The translations under genes were made by a program, and so were the position numbers. Below are positions 1 to 8,490 of a stretch of 64,000 nucleotides of DNA, piece after piece. Under the pieces are notes generated by a model. That model saw only the letters and a list, made by a program, of their open reading frames with translations, made no database searches and was not told the DNA's origin. This DNA comes from G965207125 sp965207125. GTDB lineage: Bacteria; Pseudomonadota; Alphaproteobacteria; Puniceispirillales; UBA1172. Numbering within the stretch: the stretch's first letter is position 1; every line of letters begins with the position of its first letter. The DNA is taken from NCBI GenBank assembly GCA_965207125.1, contig OZ242263.1, forward strand, positions 1,364,001 to 1,428,000, in the 5' to 3' direction.

Positions 1-5
1 TTACT

Positions 6-2252
6 ATGCAGGTTATCGGTGTTTTGCTGGTCGTGCTTGGCGTGATCATGGTGGTTATGCTGATCAGCTATCGCGCGGCTGATCTATCAGTTAATACCGT
101 TGGGAGTGAGGGCGTACCGCGAAATTTGCTTGGTGTGTGGGGGGCTAATATCGCCTCTATTTTAGTTAGCATTTTCGGGCGCGGTGCTGCGCTTGCACTT
201 GGGCTTATTCCGATCATTTGGGGCGTGAGAATGGTGCGAAAACGCTGGAATGGACGTCTTAGATTCAGGCTTATTTTGATGCCTTTCGTTCTCGCGGCGC
301 TTGCAACGGTCTTTGCCGAGTTATGGCAATATAGGGGCGGGGTTATGGCGGAACTGGTGACTTGGGCTCTGTTCGATTATGACGTGCTCGCAAAGCCGGT
401 CTCAATTTTATGGTTTGTGCTACCCATCAGGTATTTTGCTGTCTTCGCTTTGGGCTTCATCGCCGTTCTTGGATATTGCTATATTGCCACGATCAACCAT
501 CGATATCTTATTGTTGTGCCGTTTTTTATTAGGGCCGGCCATGCCTTTGCTGTATCGGTTAAAACAATGCTGATGGGGGTTAAAAACGCGGCGAAGGTAA
601 CCAGAAAAACTCCGCGCCGCAAAACCCCGCCGCCAAGACGCGATCCGATCGTTATTGCTGATGATCTAGAGTCCGATCAGAACGCAACCACCGCCGCTCG
701 CCGCAAAACCGTTGCCAAAGCCAAGCAAGGAAAATTAGATCTTGCGAGCCCGGGCGGATATCGCTTGCCACCAATATCATTACTCGCTGACCCTGATACT
801 AATCCGATTAAGCCCGAGGCTGAAGCTTTGGATAACGACTCGCGCCTGCTTGAGAGCGTGCTCGATGAATTTGGAGTCGGCGGGGAGATAGGACAGGCTC
901 GTTTTGGCCCTGTGGTCACGCGCTATGAACTTACTCCCGCCCCTGGCACCAAAACCCAACGTGTTATCGGACTTGCTGATGATATCGCCCGTTCAATGTC
1001 AGCGTTTTCGGTGCGGATCGCCGTCATCCCAGGGCAAAACACCATTGGTATCGAGTTGCCTAACAAAAACCGCCGCACCGTTATGATCCGCGATATTTTT
1101 GATCATCAGTTCTGGGCATCGGCGCAAACGCCTTTGCCTCTGGCCCTCGGCGTGGATATCTCTGGTAACCCTGTCGTCACCGATCTGGCTGGCATGCCGC
1201 ATTTGCTGGTGGCGGGTACCACCGGTTCAGGTAAATCGGTCGGGGTCAACGCAATGATCTTATCGATCCTCTATACGCACACGCCGGAAACTTGTCGTTT
1301 GATCATGATCGATCCAAAAATGCTCGAACTTTCCATGTATGACGGGATTCCCCACCTGTTGGTGCCCGTGGTTACGGACCCCTCTAAAGCTGTGTCCTCG
1401 CTTAAATGGTTGGTGCGTGAAATGGACGACCGCTATCGAAGTATGGCTAAAGTCAATGTCCGTAATATCAATGGCTATAACACTCTCATCACCGAAGCCA
1501 AACGCAAAGGTGAAACTATTAGCCGCCGCGTCCAGACTGGATTCGATGATGAAACAGGACAGCCAATTTATGAAGAAGAAAACCTCGAATTAGCTGTTTT
1601 GCCCTATATCGTTGTTATCATCGATGAAGTTGCTGATCTGATGTTGGTTGCGGGTAAAGATATAGAAACCTCAGTTCAGCGTCTGGCCCAGAAAGCGCGT
1701 GCTGCTGGAATTCATGTTATCATGGCGACCCAGAGACCATCGGTTGACGTCATCACTGGAACAATCAAAGCTAATTTTCCAACTCGTATATCATTTCAGG
1801 TGACCTCGCGTATCGATAGTCGAACTATTTTGGAAGAACAGGGGGCAGAACATCTGCTTGGACGCGGCGATATGCTTTTTCGTGAAGGGGGAGGTAGAAT
1901 CGTGCGCGTTCACGGGCCTTTTGTCAGTGATAACGAGGTCGAGGCTGTCACCAATTTCTTGCGTGAGCAGGGTGAGCCTGTGTATAACGATTTGGTCACT
2001 AGTGAAAGCGAGGTCTCTGCCGGTGTCACCGGCGCGCAACAAAACGGTGGCGGAGACGAAGATCTTTATAGCCAGGCAGTCGCGTTGGTTACCCGAGAAG
2101 GCAAAGCGTCCACGTCATTTATCCAACGGCATTTGCGCATTGGCTATAACCGGGCTGCCACTATTATAGAGGAAATGGAAAAAAATAACGTGGTTAGCCC
2201 TGCTAATCACGCTGGAAAGAGAGAGGTTTTGGTCGATGATGATGATGTGTAG
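6..2252 (+). CDS. ftsK: DNA translocase FtsK
   Basis: Septum-located ATP-driven DNA pump that clears chromosome termini from the closing septum and activates XerCD recombination. The N-terminal ~190 residues hold several hydrophobic membrane segments, then a basic/proline linker, then the motor. Walker A (GTTGSGKS) is at residues 404-411 and Walker B (VVIIDEVAD) near 540. The C-terminal ~60 residues are the winged-helix gamma domain that reads KOPS. The frame stays open to the window edge, so the true start may lie upstream; 6 is the first ATG. The 3' end overlaps lolA, a common alphaproteobacterial arrangement. Identification is firm; only the start is uncertain. Confidence 0.95.
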   Translation: MQVIGVLLVVLGVIMVVMLISYRAADLSVNTVGSEGVPRNLLGVWGANIASILVSIFGRGAALALGLIPIIWGVRMVRKRWNGRLRFRLILMPFVLAALATVFAELWQYRGGVMAELVTWALFDYDVLAKPVSILWFVLPIRYFAVFALGFIAVLGYCYIATINHRYLIVVPFFIRAGHAFAVSVKTMLMGVKNAAKVTRKTPRRKTPPPRRDPIVIADDLESDQNATTAARRKTVAKAKQGKLDLASPGGYRLPPISLLADPDTNPIKPEAEALDNDSRLLESVLDEFGVGGEIGQARFGPVVTRYELTPAPGTKTQRVIGLADDIARSMSAFSVRIAVIPGQNTIGIELPNKNRRTVMIRDIFDHQFWASAQTPLPLALGVDISGNPVVTDLAGMPHLLVAGTTGSGKSVGVNAMILSILYTHTPETCRLIMIDPKMLELSMYDGIPHLLVPVVTDPSKAVSSLKWLVREMDDRYRSMAKVNVRNINGYNTLITEAKRKGETISRRVQTGFDDETGQPIYEEENLELAVLPYIVVIIDEVADLMLVAGKDIETSVQRLAQKARAAGIHVIMATQRPSVDVITGTIKANFPTRISFQVTSRIDSRTILEEQGAEHLLGRGDMLFREGGGRIVRVHGPFVSDNEVEAVTNFLREQGEPVYNDLVTSESEVSAGVTGAQQNGGGDEDLYSQAVALVTREGKASTSFIQRHLRIGYNRAATIIEEMEKNNVVSPANHAGKREVLVDDDDV

Positions 2253-2829
2253 ATTTTTATCTTTTCTGCTGATGATTTTAACGCTCGTATCATCTGCGGC
2301 TAGCGCGGCGACTGATCCCCTGACGCGGGCTGAAAAATGGTTTAATGATATAGATACCTTGACTGCTAGATTTGTTCAGATCTCCGATGATGGTAGTAGC
2401 GCTGAAGGTGATTTTTATCTTAAGCGTCCGTGGCGGTCACGTTTCGATTATGATGATCCGGACGAAATCGTTTTGATCACCACTAGAATATGGCTTCATG
2501 TTGATGAAGCCGATCAAAAAAAAGTCACTAGCTACCCGATTGATGAAACGCCACTTGGAGTAATTTTTGCTGAGAACGTTCAGCTGAATCGTGATGATAT
2601 TATTACCACAGCCCAATCACGCGATGGCATTACAAAAATTACTCTTGAAACACCTACTGGCAATGGTGCGGGAAAACTGGTTATCGAGTTTAGTGAGGAA
2701 CCTTACGAGTTACGGCGATGGAGAGTTACCGATTCAGCCGGCATTACTACCGCGGTTACATTGCATAATATCCGAAAAGGAGGCGAGATATCACCGCGTC
2801 TGTTCGTGCCGACTAATTATGACCGATAA
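2236..2829 (+). CDS. lolA: Outer-membrane lipoprotein carrier LolA
   Basis: Periplasmic chaperone that takes lipoproteins from LolCDE to the outer membrane. A signal peptide of about 24 residues (hydrophobic stretch ending SSAASA-A) is followed by the LolA beta-barrel-like domain, with the family features FVQ near residue 45, FYLKRPWRSRFDY, and a late G.KLVIEF strand. Length (197 aa) is normal. Four consecutive ATG codons make the exact start ambiguous. It overlaps ftsK by 17 bases and the following methyltransferase by 11 bases, so the three are probably cotranscribed. Confidence 0.92.
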   Translation: MMMMCRFLSFLLMILTLVSSAASAATDPLTRAEKWFNDIDTLTARFVQISDDGSSAEGDFYLKRPWRSRFDYDDPDEIVLITTRIWLHVDEADQKKVTSYPIDETPLGVIFAENVQLNRDDIITTAQSRDGITKITLETPTGNGAGKLVIEFSEEPYELRRWRVTDSAGITTAVTLHNIRKGGEISPRLFVPTNYDR

Positions 2830-3856
2830 AATGGCAGATAAGGCGATGAATTATCAATTTTATAATGAGGATTGTATTAGTGGTGCGCAAAAATACCTCG
2901 CCGATAACAGCGTTGACCTGATTATCACTGACCCGCCGTATGGCATTGGCGGCGATAAACTGGACAGGCATTATAATCGTAATGAGGATTTTGTTATCGA
3001 TGGATATGTTGAGATTCCAATTGAGGATTATGCACAATTTTCGATGGACTGGATCAAGGAAGCGGAAAGAGTATTAAAACCCGGTGGAGCAATTTATATT
3101 ATTTCAGGTTATACTAACCTTGTTCATATTCTTAACGCACTAAAAGAAACTGAGCTTATTGAAGTCAATCATATCATCTGGAGATATAATTTTGGAGTTT
3201 ATACGAGAGTTAAATATATTTCTTCACATTATCATATATTATATTATAGAAAAGGAAAAAATAAACATGTTTTCAACACTTTTTCGCGATTTGCCGATCA
3301 TGAACGCAATGACGCTGGTGGGTCGCTAAATTATCAGGATCGTGAAGACGTTTGGCTGATCAATCGTGAGTATAAACCGGGTGAGGTGAAAAATAAAAAC
3401 CAATTACCGAAAGAATTACTAGTTAAAATTCTACAGTATTCGAGCGATGAAGGTAATCTAGTGTGTGATTTTTTTCTGGGTAGTTTTTCGACTGCAAAAG
3501 TCGCAAAAGGCCTTAACAGGCGAGTGGTGGGATTCGAGATCAGTCGTGAAGCATTCGCGTATCAGGTTAAACAGATTGATGGAGTGGAAAAAGGGTGTTT
3601 GCTCAAAACGCTGAGGACGCCACCACCAAATACTTATGTTAATCAAGGAAAGCGAATTACAGGCGCTGAGAGAAAAGCGATTGTCGCGGCTTACTCGGAC
3701 CTTAGAAAAAAGCAACTGGGAAAAAAGCAGCTGGGAAAGAAGCAAGCTATCGATGAGCTGTCGAAGCAATTTGGCCGAGGGTATTGGTCTCTTCTTAAAT
3801 TAGTGGATGGTGCAACTAATAAAAGCGTGAATAATAAAAATGGGGTAGACGTTTAA
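2819..3856 (+). CDS. Site-specific DNA methyltransferase (N6-adenine/N4-cytosine, beta class), orphan
   Basis: Predicted SAM-dependent DNA amino-methyltransferase. Catalytic motif IV DPPYGI is at residues 38-43, and the SAM-binding motif (DFFLGSFSTAK, a variant of FxGSGT) lies near residue 217. The order IV then I is that of the beta group (PF01555 type). The start was set at the ATG overlapping the lolA stop; the frame is open further upstream, but that part lies over lolA. The tail is lysine-rich and contains a short tandem KKQLG repeat. No restriction endonuclease is nearby, so it is an orphan enzyme. It is visibly more AT-rich than its neighbours and separates lolA from xth, which are often adjacent, suggesting acquisition. 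The recognition sequence cannot be read from sequence. Confidence 0.85.
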   Translation: MTDKMADKAMNYQFYNEDCISGAQKYLADNSVDLIITDPPYGIGGDKLDRHYNRNEDFVIDGYVEIPIEDYAQFSMDWIKEAERVLKPGGAIYIISGYTNLVHILNALKETELIEVNHIIWRYNFGVYTRVKYISSHYHILYYRKGKNKHVFNTFSRFADHERNDAGGSLNYQDREDVWLINREYKPGEVKNKNQLPKELLVKILQYSSDEGNLVCDFFLGSFSTAKVAKGLNRRVVGFEISREAFAYQVKQIDGVEKGCLLKTLRTPPPNTYVNQGKRITGAERKAIVAAYSDLRKKQLGKKQLGKKQAIDELSKQFGRGYWSLLKLVDGATNKSVNNKNGVDV

Positions 3857-3952
3857 TAGTGTTGTCGTGCTTTGAATAAAGCCGCTACTATCTTGATCAG
3901 AGTCTAAATCATGAAGGACGCAAATACCAGCGTAACTAAAAAAGCGATTTGA

Positions 3953-4192
3953 TCAATCAACTCTAATCCAACCGTTTTTTTCGTAATGGTTTTCTAGAAT
4001 AGCGTATGTGAAAAAGGGGTAGATAAAATGAGCAACCCCAAAAGTCGCAATACTTAACAGAAAATGAGCGACACAATGTGTCCAAACGCCTTTTATAGCC
4101 CAGTAAGCAGGGCCAAACAAGAATACCCAAAGCCAACTCCATTTGCCATATATTTTTTCGCGATAATCATTTGTGGGATGTTTGTATATCAT
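3953..4192 (-). CDS. Small membrane protein, DUF2628-like
   Basis: 79-residue protein of unknown function. A short charged N-terminus is followed by an aromatic segment (WSWLWVFLFGPAYWAIKG) and a second hydrophobic stretch (FLLSIATFGVAHFIYPFFTY), so two membrane passes are likely. The FGPAYWAIKG pattern resembles DUF2628-type small inner-membrane proteins; that is a family impression, not a tested match. It runs opposite to its neighbours in the AT-rich stretch between the methyltransferase and xth, and may belong to the same inserted segment. No functional assignment is offered. Confidence 0.6.
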   Translation of the reverse strand: MIYKHPTNDYREKIYGKWSWLWVFLFGPAYWAIKGVWTHCVAHFLLSIATFGVAHFIYPFFTYAILENHYEKNGWIRVD

Positions 4193-4281
4193 CGTTGATC
4201 TCCGTATGATGGTTGTTGAAAAGCTAATAAATGAATAATAAAGCTACCAAGGATAGAGAGTATACAGTAGAACTGAGTTCG

Positions 4282-5073
4282 ATGAAAGTTATTACTTGGA
4301 ACATAAACTCAGTTAGACTCAGATTGCAGCAAGTCATAAAACTCTTGCGGGAAGAGAGGCCTGATATCCTCTGCTTACAAGAAACCAAATGCCCGGATGA
4401 TGCCTTTCCTGCGACCGCCATCGCCAGCGAAGGTTATCCATATCTCGCTTACCGCGGCGAAAAAGGATATAATGGTGTCGCCACCATCTCAAAAATACCC
4501 TTTACACAACAATGGTATGGCTATTGGGGCGGCCGACAAGATTGCAGACATATTGCCATCACCCTCGAAAATAATATTACCATCGATAATTTCTATGTCC
4601 CCGCTGGTGGCGATATGCCTGACGCTTCAGTTAATGATAAATTTGCCCATAAACTTACTTTTCTTGATGACCTCACAAAATGGGCAGCTGAACTGGACGA
4701 TAAAAAACCTGCTATCTTGCTGGGAGACCTCAACATCGCTCCGCGTGAGGATGACGTTTGGTCACATAAAAGTTTGCTCAATGTCGTCAGCCATACGCCA
4801 ATAGAAGTTGAGGCATTCAAGCAGGTCATGCGTAACGGTGGATGGCATGACGCCGTCCGACACAAAATCCCTCAGGGCAAACTTTATTCATGGTGGTCGT
4901 ACAGAGCCCAAGATTGGGCGGCGAGTGACAGAGGTAGAAGACTCGATCATATCTGGGTCACGCCACCTCTGATCGACCAAGTGGCCCACGCCCGCGTGAT
5001 CATCGAAGCGCGAAGCTGGATCAAACCTTCAGATCACGCACCAGTCACTATCACATTGAATAATACAGGTTAA
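4282..5073 (+). CDS. xth: Exodeoxyribonuclease III (AP endonuclease)
   Basis: Mg-dependent AP endonuclease/3'-5' exonuclease of base-excision repair. The endonuclease/exonuclease/phosphatase fold is complete: N7 in WNINSVR, catalytic E34 in LQETK, the GDLNIAP loop, and D251-H252 in SDHAP. The frame is open for 17 codons further upstream, but family proteins begin MKVITWN, so the internal ATG was chosen; this gives 263 aa, a normal length. Usually this gene follows lolA in alphaproteobacteria; here a methyltransferase and a small antisense gene intervene. Confidence 0.93.
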   Translation: MKVITWNINSVRLRLQQVIKLLREERPDILCLQETKCPDDAFPATAIASEGYPYLAYRGEKGYNGVATISKIPFTQQWYGYWGGRQDCRHIAITLENNITIDNFYVPAGGDMPDASVNDKFAHKLTFLDDLTKWAAELDDKKPAILLGDLNIAPREDDVWSHKSLLNVVSHTPIEVEAFKQVMRNGGWHDAVRHKIPQGKLYSWWSYRAQDWAASDRGRRLDHIWVTPPLIDQVAHARVIIEARSWIKPSDHAPVTITLNNTG

Positions 5074-5142
5074 AATCATCCGCCCGCCTCCGTCTGTGCT
5101 GGTTTTGCAATCTTTGTCGTTTCAGCGTATATCAACCTTATT

Positions 5143-5970
5143 ATGGAAATAAGCTTCACCAAAATGCACGGGTTGGGCAACGATTTTATCGTTGTCGAAA
5201 ATACCAACCCGGAAATCATCCGACAGATCACCACCAAAGCGCAATGGCTGGCTGATAGACGGCGAGGGGTCGGTTGTGATCAGATTCTATTAATTACGCC
5301 CTCCGAGAACGCCCATATCCGGCTCGTTATTTTCAACCAGGACGGTTCTGAAGCAGAAGCCTGCGGTAATGGTACACGATGTGTCGCTGATCTCATCATG
5401 CGACAGCGTGGCCTAGACCGCCTCACCATCGAAACAATTGGTGGGATTCTTGAAGCATGGCATGAGGACTCGCGCATTGCTGTTTTAATGGGCGCGCCGC
5501 GTTTTGATTGGCGTGAAATTCCACTATCCACCGCCGCTGACACGGCTCATCTTGCGATCGATAGCGCCCATGTCACTGACGCATTCTGTGTCAATCTTGG
5601 CAATCCTCACTGTGTGGTCATCGTCGATGATCCAGAATCAATCGATATCGCGAGCATTGGCCCAATGATCGAAAATCATCCCATATTCCCACAAAAAACT
5701 AATGTCGAATTCATTGCACCAATCAATGACGACACCATCAGAATGAGAGTATGGGAACGCGGAAGCGGAATCACCGCTGCCTGTGGAAGTGGCGCAATCG
5801 CCGCCGCTATTGCCGCTATCTCACGAGGCCTCACGCCAAGACGTGTGACCGTGCGATTGGATGGCGGTGATCTCGATATCTCTTGGCGTGAGGATAATCA
5901 AATCATTATGCGCGGCGATGTTGCCAAAATATATCAAGGACGGATAACCTTATCCGATGACGCAGCATGA
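5143..5970 (+). CDS. dapF: Diaminopimelate epimerase
   Basis: Converts LL- to meso-diaminopimelate for lysine and peptidoglycan synthesis in the cytosol. The two catalytic cysteines are present: C74 in EACGNGTRC and C214 in AACGSGA. The protein begins with the family FTKMHGLGNDF motif and has normal length (275 aa). It overlaps mtaB by four bases (ATGA), so the two are translationally coupled, and heads the dapF-mtaB-ftsY string typical of alphaproteobacteria. Confidence 0.95.
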   Translation: MEISFTKMHGLGNDFIVVENTNPEIIRQITTKAQWLADRRRGVGCDQILLITPSENAHIRLVIFNQDGSEAEACGNGTRCVADLIMRQRGLDRLTIETIGGILEAWHEDSRIAVLMGAPRFDWREIPLSTAADTAHLAIDSAHVTDAFCVNLGNPHCVVIVDDPESIDIASIGPMIENHPIFPQKTNVEFIAPINDDTIRMRVWERGSGITAACGSGAIAAAIAAISRGLTPRRVTVRLDGGDLDISWREDNQIIMRGDVAKIYQGRITLSDDAA

Positions 5971-7238
5971 AAGGGGCCACGGTTAAAACCCTCGGCTGCC
6001 GACTTAATATCTGGGAAAGCGAAGTCATCCGAGATCACACCCGCGGACGTGCATTTGACAATGCGGTGATCGTTAACAGCTGCGCAGTTACCGCTGACGC
6101 TGAAAAACAGACACGAAAAACTATTCGCACGGCGCGCCGTGAACAGCCTGACGCAAGAATTATCGTGACCGGATGTGCTGCCCAAATCAATCCTGATGCG
6201 TGGCGGAATATGGCAGAAGTCGATGATGTTGTTGGCAATCATGAAAAACTCCACCCAGCATATTGGAACAGCTTTAGATACGACAAAACACCTCGGGCCA
6301 GCATCGGCGATATTATGGAGGTGCGCGAAGTCGCCGCGCATCTTTTAAGCGGTTTTGATCACCATAGCCGTGCTTTTCTGCAAATTCAGCAAGGATGTGA
6401 CCACCGATGCACTTTCTGTATTATTCCCTACGGACGAGGGCCAAGCCGATCAGTCGTAACAGAGGATATCATCGCTCAAGCAACCCAACTCGCCGATGCT
6501 GGAATCGGCGAAATTGTGCTGACCGGTGTCGATATCTCGTCCTGGGGTACGGACTTGCCGCCAATCGACGAAGTCTCGCAAAGTCTTGGGCAGATGGTGG
6601 CGCAGCTTCTTAAATCTGTCCCGCACCTGCCACGTCTCAGGTTATCCTCACTCGATCCCGCCGTTACGGATGACGCTCTTTTTGCGGTGTTAGCGAATGA
6701 ACCAAGATTAATGCCACATCTGCATCTTTCAGCGCAACACGGCGACGCCCTGATCTTAAAACGCATGAAACGCCGCCATAGTCCCGATGATCTCACCAAA
6801 TGGGTCGCAAAAGCCCGCGCCGCACGTCCCGATGTTGTCTTTGGTGCTGACTTGATCGCTGGATTCCCGACTGAAACTCAAGAGGCGCATGAAAGAACAA
6901 TCCAGATGATTGATGCTCTCGATCTCTGCTGGCTACATATCTTTCCTTACTCACCACGTAGCGGCACGCCTGCTGCATCGATGCCGCAGCTACCGAAAAA
7001 AACCATCACCTCACGGGCCGCCGACTTACGCCGCCAGGCCGCCCGCAGGCAAAATTGTCATCTCGATCGGATGGTCGGGCAAAGCGATGAGATTCTGCTC
7101 GAGACGGGTGGTATAGGACACAGCAGAAACTTCTCTCGCATCAAGATCGTAACTGGTGTGGGGAGTGCGGGGGAAATACATCCCGTAAAAGTACTTCGTC
7201 GCACGGGTGATTTTCTTGAAGCTGAGATTTTGTCGTGA
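5967..7238 (+). CDS. mtaB: tRNA t6A37 methylthiotransferase MtaB-like (radical SAM)
   Basis: Radical-SAM methylthiotransferase predicted to convert t6A37 to ms2t6A37 in tRNA. The N-terminal UPF0004 domain supplies cysteines C11, C39 and C70 for the auxiliary 4Fe-4S cluster. The radical SAM motif CDHRCTFC (C144, C148, C151) carries the second cluster. A short TRAM-like RNA-binding segment closes the protein. MtaB rather than MiaB or RimO is inferred from length, the TLGCRLN start and location between dapF and ftsY. It overlaps both neighbours by four bases. Confidence 0.88.
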   Translation: MKGATVKTLGCRLNIWESEVIRDHTRGRAFDNAVIVNSCAVTADAEKQTRKTIRTARREQPDARIIVTGCAAQINPDAWRNMAEVDDVVGNHEKLHPAYWNSFRYDKTPRASIGDIMEVREVAAHLLSGFDHHSRAFLQIQQGCDHRCTFCIIPYGRGPSRSVVTEDIIAQATQLADAGIGEIVLTGVDISSWGTDLPPIDEVSQSLGQMVAQLLKSVPHLPRLRLSSLDPAVTDDALFAVLANEPRLMPHLHLSAQHGDALILKRMKRRHSPDDLTKWVAKARAARPDVVFGADLIAGFPTETQEAHERTIQMIDALDLCWLHIFPYSPRSGTPAASMPQLPKKTITSRAADLRRQAARRQNCHLDRMVGQSDEILLETGGIGHSRNFSRIKIVTGVGSAGEIHPVKVLRRTGDFLEAEILS

Positions 7239-8155
7239 GTTTTTTTAACCGACTCAAGCAAGGGCTTGGTAAATCAGCGTCTAAACTGACTGGCGGAATT
7301 GCCGCTGCGATCGTGCGAAAAAAATTAGACCAGCAAACTCTCGATGAGATAGAGGATACGCTGATCATGGCTGACCTTGGGGTCGATGCGGCGGCAAAAC
7401 TAATAGAGCATCTGAAAAAAAATCGATTTGATGGCGAGATTACCGCTGAGGCGATCAACGATGTGTTAGCTGATGGAATTGCTGAAATTTTGTCCCCGAT
7501 CGCAAAACCCCTGATTCCCGATGATATGCGAAAACCTTTTGTTGTTCTGTTGGTGGGTGTCAATGGTTCGGGTAAAACCACTACTGCTGCAAAACTTGCC
7601 GAATACTGGCGAAGTGAAGGACGCTCGGTCATGCTTGCGGCCGCTGATACGTTTCGCGCCGCAGCCATCTCCCAGCTGAAATTATGGAGCGAGCGTGTTG
7701 GCGCCGAGATAATCGCCGGCGAACCAGGAGGAGATGCGGCCGCCATTGCCTATAAAGCGCTTGAGACCGCGACCACAAAAAACACTGACATTCTGATTAT
7801 CGATACTGCCGGACGCTTGCAGACCCGGCGGGAGTTGATGGACGAACTGGCAAAAATCCACCGCGTTCTAGGCAAGATTGATGCCGACGCACCTCACTCT
7901 ACCGTGCTGGTTCTCGATGGCACGGTCGGACAAAATGCCCTCAGTCAAGTCAAGGCCTTTGATGAGGCAACGCCCCTCACTGGGTTGATCGTAACCAAAT
8001 TAGATGGTAGCGCCAAAGGCGGAGTCGTGGTTGCGCTGGCTAGAGACACTGTCCTACCTATCCACGCGGTCGGAGTCGGGGAGACTGCGGGTGATCTTCG
8101 CCATTTTGATGCGCGTGATTTTGCTAAAGCGTTGATCGCGGTTGATGTGTCTTAA
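7235..8155 (+). CDS. ftsY: Signal recognition particle receptor FtsY
   Basis: SRP receptor GTPase that docks Ffh-ribosome complexes at the membrane. It begins at GTG overlapping the mtaB stop. It lacks the long acidic A domain and starts almost directly with the N domain. GTPase motifs are canonical: G1 GVNGSGKTT at 108-116, DTAGR, and G4 TKLDGSAKGG. At 306 aa it is a short-form FtsY. The intact G4 contrasts with the variant in Ffh just downstream. Confidence 0.94.
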   Translation: MSFFNRLKQGLGKSASKLTGGIAAAIVRKKLDQQTLDEIEDTLIMADLGVDAAAKLIEHLKKNRFDGEITAEAINDVLADGIAEILSPIAKPLIPDDMRKPFVVLLVGVNGSGKTTTAAKLAEYWRSEGRSVMLAAADTFRAAAISQLKLWSERVGAEIIAGEPGGDAAAIAYKALETATTKNTDILIIDTAGRLQTRRELMDELAKIHRVLGKIDADAPHSTVLVLDGTVGQNALSQVKAFDEATPLTGLIVTKLDGSAKGGVVVALARDTVLPIHAVGVGETAGDLRHFDARDFAKALIAVDVS

Positions 8156-8264
8156 GGGCGAGGAAAAACCAAAAGCGCCATAGGATCAAAGTCAACGGCA
8201 TGAGATTAGGTAAAGTTTTCACTACAATATAAGCGGTGACTTTTATCATAACGATCATCATGGC

Positions 8265-8490
8265 TTGACTTTTTAGGCAGAATCACGCAAGATGGATGAC
8301 AGTAATGGTGAGGCGATACGTTCGTCCTAGCCGATTGCAATGGCATTCCGCAATTATGCCGATACCCCGTTGATTTTAACGGGGCGACCTTAACGGGTCA
8401 CGTGCGTCCCTGAGTTTCAGGCACGGGCGTTTTTGGCGTTTGGATAATGTGTGCGGAAAAGCAGGATAGATGAAGGATAAATAGGGATAG
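8265..8490 (+). promoter_or_regulatory. ffh promoter and long structured leader (no gene in 8156-8490)
   Basis: The 335 bases between ftsY and ffh contain no convincing ORF. A candidate promoter has TTGACT at 8265-8270, a 17-base spacer and CAAGAT at 8288-8293. The transcribed part can form a 7-bp hairpin with CCCCGTT/AACGGGG arms (8365-8384) and then a terminator-like stem followed by T5. This could be an attenuated ffh leader or a small RNA. It lacks the GGAAGGAAGCA-type core of SRP RNA, so it is not called 4.5S RNA. Confidence 0.4.
8405..8434 (+). terminator. Possible rho-independent terminator or attenuator before ffh
   Basis: A stem of eight pairs with one C-C mismatch (CGTCCCTGA/TCAGGCACG, three-base loop) is followed after four bases by five Ts. 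The gap before the T-run is longer than ideal, so this is weak. Position 56 bases before the ffh start makes attenuation or a separate small RNA end possible. Confidence 0.4.

Noticed and set aside
8156..8490. 4.5S SRP RNA between ftsY and ffh
   Set aside because: The conserved GGAAGGAAGCA-type core and its pairing partner are absent.
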